From: Bacillota bacterium
GTDB lineage: Bacteria > Bacillota > Syntrophomonadia > Syntrophomonadales > Syntrophomonadaceae
Direction: 5' to 3'
DNA length: 61,766 nucleotides
Assembly (NCBI GenBank): GCA_023395515.1
Contig: JAEWZB010000079.1
Location: 1 to 61,766, forward strand
Part shown: positions 57,960 to 61,766 of the stretch, piece after piece
How positions within the stretch are numbered: the stretch's first letter is position 1
How the letters are laid out: every line of letters begins with the position of its first letter
Notes under the pieces: model-generated
Seen by the model: the letters and a program-made list of their open reading frames with translations, nothing else
Database searches by the model: none
What the model was told of the DNA's origin: nothing
Made by a program: the position numbers and the translations under genes

Positions 57960-60050
57960 TTGGCTGATAATAAGTGTAATGAGAGCAAATGGAATTTATG
58001 TTCTGCTGGTGGAAATCACTATGGAAAATTATGCAACCAGGATGAGGTTTTTTTTCCTGCTTTAATGAACTATTGTACAATATTTTCTATAGATTTAGCC
58101 GGTAATTTTCTTTATTGCAGTAAGGCCATGCTGGATTTTCTCCAAAATGATTGCCAAAAGCATGAACCTGTCACCCTCTACGATTTAGTCCATTTAGATG
58201 ATATTCATCTTATTCAACAAGAAATTAACCGTTTCGAATCATTACTGGCTAAAGAAGCTTCCCTGGAAATACGGTTTATTGGTGCTAATAGCGTAGTCTG
58301 GAAAAGAATTGATATGATAGCGCTAATGGATAATCAGATTAAAATCGTAGCCATATGTTCTGACATTTCTAAGCAGAAAGCAGCCGAGCTGGAAATAGAA
58401 AATCAAAATGAAATTATTAACATGCTGTATGACACTTCTTTATCTATAATAAATCGTTTAAATGTAGACGATTTATTAGTTACTATTCTGAAAAAAGCTG
58501 CCACTCTGGTAGGTACACCCCATGGATACATTTATCATTATCAAAAGGATACTGATACTATGGAAATGGAAATAGGCATAGGTGCTTATGAAAATAACCG
58601 GGTAGTTAATTTAAAAAAGAATGGTGGCGGAACGGGCGGGAAGGTCTGGAGAACCGGGCAACCAGTTGTAGTTCAGGATTATTCTAACTGGCCGGAAAAA
58701 TTACCGGATTTACCTTTTTACCCGAAGGCTGTTATTGCAGTCCCCCTAAAATCCGAAGATAAAGTCATTAGCATTATAACTTTATCTTCCTTAGATGAGG
58801 AAAAAACTTTTGGGGAAATTGATATCCAACGTGTTTTACAGTTTGGACAACTAGCTTCTATTGCATTAAATAATGCCATATTGTTTGCTGATTTAAAGAA
58901 AGAAATTATGGATAGAAAAAGGATGGAGGAAGCATTACATGAATCTACTCAGCAGTTAAGGGCCATTATGGAGAGTGCTGAAGATTTCATATATGTTAAA
59001 GATGCTGACTCGGTTTTACGGGAAGCTAACACTGCTATGTGTACAAGTTTAAACCTGAAAAGGGAAGCGGTTATTGGCAAAACATTTTCGCAATTATTTG
59101 ATGAAAACTGGTCAAAGCAATCCTTGGAACGGGATCGGAGGGTTTTGCAAGGGGAAACGGTGGAAGAGGAACTAGTTATAAATATTAATAATAAAGAATT
59201 TGTTTTTGATAAATTGGAGACTCCCTTAAGGGCTCAAAATGGAGATATTCTTGGTATTTCTGGCATAATGCGTGATATTACTGAACGTAAAAGGAATGAA
59301 AAACAAATGTTGGAAGCCAAAGAAATTTTAGCTCGTTCGGAAAAACTTGCTTCCTTAGGGGTAATGGCGGGGGGAATTTCTCATGAAATTAATCAGCCGT
59401 TAAATTCCATAAAGGTCACCGCCACCGGTTTGATTTATCGGTATAAGCAAAACATGCCCCTTTCTGTTACCGAGGTAATGGATGAAATAAAAGAAATTTC
59501 TGTCCAAGTGGATAGGATTGATAATATTGTTAAACAAATGCGGGCCATTATCAGGGATGAAAAAGATACGAATTTATCCCCTTGTAATTTAAATGATGTC
59601 ATTAAACATGCCATTGATTTAATCGGGAGTCAAATCCGTTTACATGGAATAAAGCTTAAAATGGAACTAGCCCGCGATCTTCCGGTAATCCTGGCTACGG
59701 AAACTGGAATACAGGAAGTAATTATAAATTTAGTGATGAATGCCATTCAAGCCTTGGAAAAAATAAGAAATAAAAATAAAGAAATAACTATTATAACCAA
59801 GATTGAAGATGCAGTTATCTTGGAAATACATGACAATGGACCAGGAATAAGCCCTAACATTATGCAAAAAATATTTGATCCCTTTTTTACCAACCAACAA
59901 AATCAACGTAATATGGGTCTGGGGCTATCAATAACTCAATCTATTGTAAACTTATGCCAGGGACATATTAGCGTATATTCTGATGGTCATAATGGAACCT
60001 GTTTTGTTTTACGTTTCCCTGTTTATGAATGTAATTCGGCGGAGGAATAG
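57960..60050 (+). CDS. PAS-GAF-PAS sensor histidine kinase
   Basis: 696 aa, soluble. PAS (about 40-140), GAF (about 155-310, Gly-Gly-Gly-Thr-Gly-Gly-Lys-Val-Trp-Arg-Thr-Gly), second PAS (about 325-445, closing Ile-Thr-Glu-Arg-Lys), HisKA with His475 in Ser-His-Glu-Ile-Asn-Gln-Pro-Leu-Asn, and HATPase with Asn-Leu-Val-Met-Asn-Ala and Asp-Asn-Gly-Pro-Gly-Ile and Met-Gly-Leu-Gly-Leu. It belongs to the NtrB-like group. TTG start. The response regulator begins 6 bases after its stop, so they are a cognate pair; a cytoplasmic, possibly metabolic, signal is likely. Confidence 0.94.
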   Translation: MADNKCNESKWNLCSAGGNHYGKLCNQDEVFFPALMNYCTIFSIDLAGNFLYCSKAMLDFLQNDCQKHEPVTLYDLVHLDDIHLIQQEINRFESLLAKEASLEIRFIGANSVVWKRIDMIALMDNQIKIVAICSDISKQKAAELEIENQNEIINMLYDTSLSIINRLNVDDLLVTILKKAATLVGTPHGYIYHYQKDTDTMEMEIGIGAYENNRVVNLKKNGGGTGGKVWRTGQPVVVQDYSNWPEKLPDLPFYPKAVIAVPLKSEDKVISIITLSSLDEEKTFGEIDIQRVLQFGQLASIALNNAILFADLKKEIMDRKRMEEALHESTQQLRAIMESAEDFIYVKDADSVLREANTAMCTSLNLKREAVIGKTFSQLFDENWSKQSLERDRRVLQGETVEEELVININNKEFVFDKLETPLRAQNGDILGISGIMRDITERKRNEKQMLEAKEILARSEKLASLGVMAGGISHEINQPLNSIKVTATGLIYRYKQNMPLSVTEVMDEIKEISVQVDRIDNIVKQMRAIIRDEKDTNLSPCNLNDVIKHAIDLIGSQIRLHGIKLKMELARDLPVILATETGIQEVIINLVMNAIQALEKIRNKNKEITIITKIEDAVILEIHDNGPGISPNIMQKIFDPFFTNQQNQRNMGLGLSITQSIVNLCQGHISVYSDGHNGTCFVLRFPVYECNSAEE

Positions 60051-60056
60051 TATTAA

Positions 60057-61493
60057 ATGCAAATTTTATTAGTTGATGATGACATAAATAGCCGCAGAGC
60101 TGTAGCCAAGTTTTTAAGACAAATTGGTCACGAAACTACAGAATGTGATAATGCCCATGATGCTATAGCAGAATACTCCATGCGTCAATATCCTATGGTT
60201 TTGTCAGATATTAGAATGCCGGGTATGTCAGGTATTGAATTGCTTAAGACTATTTCTACTTTCCCCTGTGAATATCCTAGTGATATTGTGTTATTTACTG
60301 GTTATGCAGATGCTGATTCGGCTGTGGAAGCACTTAGAGCCGGGGTTTATGATTATCTTCTAAAACCTATTAATGCTGAAGAATTAGCCAAAATTGTGCA
60401 AAGAATTGAAGAACGCCAAAATAAATTAAGAGAACCAGGAATTCTAGATAGAAATGAGTTGCTGAAACCGGAGGCCAATATTTTTAAACCGCCAGAGGAT
60501 AATATTAATCAATATTCTTGTGCCGGTATAAAGGTGGGAGTGTTTTCAAGTTCCTTGCGTGACAATATAAAAACTGCCTTAAAGCTTCATACTGATCCTT
60601 CTATTCCTGTTTTAATAGAGGGACCAACCGGTACGGGTAAAGAAATAATCGCCAAATTTATTCACTTTGGTAATGACAATGACAATGATAATAGAATTAA
60701 AAAGCCGTTTATAGACATTAATTGTGCTACCTTGTCTGCTACTTTATTTGAAAGTGAATTGTTTGGTTATGAACCTAACTCTTTCACCGGCAGTTCTAAA
60801 ACTGGACAAAGGGGTAAACTGGATGCTGCTAATGGAGGAACGCTTTTCTTGGATGAATTAGAGGCCTTGCCTCTTGATTTACAGGGCAAGCTATTACGGG
60901 TAATACAAGAAAAAGAATTCTACCGGGTGGGTGGTTTACAAAAGATTGAAATCGATGTGCGTATTATTTGTGCTACTAATGTAAATTTGATAAATAAGGT
61001 ACAGGAAGGATCATTTCGAAGTGATTTATATTATAGATTAAAAGTTGGCCATATTGAGTTAAAGCCGCTTGCAGAGCGGCCCCAAGAAATTATTCCTTTA
61101 GCCAGCTTGTTTTTACGGGAATTTTCCCTTAAAAAAAAGAAACATTTTAAATATATAGCAGAAGAGGCGGCTGACATACTTATACATCATGCTTGGCCTG
61201 GAAATGTAAGAGAATTGCGTAATGTTATTGAGTGGGTTGTATTTATGTATGATGATATTGAAGTAAAGGCGGAGCATTTAAGTGATATGATACAAGTCAG
61301 ACAAATTTTATCGACTAATGAAAATGCTGTTAATAAATTTTGTATTGAGTTACGGCAGGAAGGAACTACTATGGAACAGGTTAAAAAAGAGTTGATTCTT
61401 AAAGTTCTGGATATGCACGGTGGCAATAGATCGGCCGCAGCTCGTTATTTGGGTATATCCAGAAGAACTATTATTGAGCAACTTAAAAACTAG
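60057..61493 (+). CDS. Sigma-54-dependent response regulator (REC-AAA-HTH)
   Basis: 478 aa. Receiver with Asp7-Asp8-Asp9 and phospho-acceptor Asp51; AAA+ domain with Walker A Gly189-Pro-Thr-Gly-Thr-Gly-Lys195, Walker B Thr-Leu-Phe-Leu-Asp-Glu and Val-Arg-Ile-Ile-Cys-Ala-Thr-Asn sensor; Fis-type HTH at the end (Gly-Asn-Arg-Ser-Ala-Ala-Ala-Arg-Tyr-Leu-Gly). The loop that contacts sigma-54, normally Gly-Ala-Phe-Thr-Gly-Ala, is Asn241-Ser-Phe-Thr-Gly-Ser246. It pairs with the preceding kinase and is the obvious activator for the promoters at 51721 and 55166. Confidence 0.95.
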   Translation: MQILLVDDDINSRRAVAKFLRQIGHETTECDNAHDAIAEYSMRQYPMVLSDIRMPGMSGIELLKTISTFPCEYPSDIVLFTGYADADSAVEALRAGVYDYLLKPINAEELAKIVQRIEERQNKLREPGILDRNELLKPEANIFKPPEDNINQYSCAGIKVGVFSSSLRDNIKTALKLHTDPSIPVLIEGPTGTGKEIIAKFIHFGNDNDNDNRIKKPFIDINCATLSATLFESELFGYEPNSFTGSSKTGQRGKLDAANGGTLFLDELEALPLDLQGKLLRVIQEKEFYRVGGLQKIEIDVRIICATNVNLINKVQEGSFRSDLYYRLKVGHIELKPLAERPQEIIPLASLFLREFSLKKKKHFKYIAEEAADILIHHAWPGNVRELRNVIEWVVFMYDDIEVKAEHLSDMIQVRQILSTNENAVNKFCIELRQEGTTMEQVKKELILKVLDMHGGNRSAAARYLGISRRTIIEQLKN

Positions 61494-61766
61494 CCAGGGA
61501 TAGGATTAACCCTTAACTTAGACATTTCTTTAAATGCCTCTATCATCTAGTGGCTTATTATTTTTTCAAAATGCAGCTTTCAACTGTCATAAGTTTTATT
61601 TAATGTTCCCATAAAAAAATAGTATGTACTTTTGGACTTAAAAAGAGCCTAATAGTGTTAATTAACAAACTTTTAACACAAATATGATACCTATTTATTA
61701 TATAATTAACAAGATATAATGTTATGGTATTATCAAATAAGAAATAATCCGTATTGCCTAAAATTG
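61494..61766. other. 3' end of window, regulatory-looking AT-rich DNA
   Basis: No gene. GTGTTAA (61655-61661) and TTAACAC (61673-61679) form a dyad, followed by AT-rich DNA with TATAAT-like strings near 61700-61720. It may be the control region of a gene beyond the window. Confidence 0.45.

Overview
The window looks like chromosomal DNA from an anaerobic, spore-forming, low-GC Firmicute of the Syntrophomonas type. The pointers are two very large acyl-CoA dehydrogenases beside an acetate-family transporter, a CoA-transferase, a PdaA-like spore-cortex deacetylase, GatCAB, an LeuA/NifV-like synthase in an oxidative citrate-to-2-oxoglutarate cluster, and many PAS-rich signalling proteins. The genus is an inference, because no 16S rRNA is present.

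Layout. 1-112: 3' part of a 5S rRNA, so an rRNA operon ends here. 0.4-1.7 kb: two exported proteins of unknown function. 1.7-2.1 kb: a non-coding repeat cassette with a second copy near 40 kb. 2.1-6.2 kb: XRE regulator with membrane partner, TatA, methyltransferase, PAP2 phosphatase, MBL hydrolase and Smr protein. 6.4-10.3 kb: a five-PAS GGDEF/HD-GYP protein and a convergent DUF1287 protein. 10.5-16.5 kb: Gate-domain pair, PcrA/UvrD, LigA, DUF554. 16.6-18.8 kb: an unusual ATP-grasp/M20 fusion. 19-27.7 kb: gatCAB running straight into a (probably Re-type) citrate synthase, two aconitase-type subunits, NADP-isocitrate dehydrogenase and then metF. 27.8-33.6 kb: MFS exporter, DegV, hybrid histidine kinase, exported glucosaminidase. 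33.7-39 kb: SatP-type acetate transporter and the two acyl-CoA dehydrogenases. 39.4 kb: MerR-like regulator behind four TTGATAA boxes. 40.2-47.2 kb: a seven-gene minus-strand cluster with a diverged Hsp70-like protein, three large unknown proteins and a PdaA-like lipoprotein. 48.6-48.9 kb: a highly structured RNA candidate. 48.9-51.4 kb: Old Yellow Enzyme-type reductase and a HAD protein. 51.9-61.5 kb: TRAP transporter, CoA-transferase, MaoC-like protein, and a sensor kinase with a sigma-54 activator.

The last block reads as one regulon. Near-perfect sigma-54 promoters (TGGCAT-N5-TTGCA) precede both the TRAP genes and the CoA-transferase. A related ATTTCACA-type site lies 118-142 bp upstream of each, and the only sigma-54 activator in the window is encoded just downstream. 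A plausible job is sensing, importing and CoA-activating an organic acid.

The best candidates for something undescribed are the Hsp70-like cluster (40.2-47.2 kb), the ATP-grasp/M20 fusion, and the 255-nt RNA closed by a perfect 17-bp helix. No tRNA gene, CRISPR array, prophage or intact transposase gene was found.
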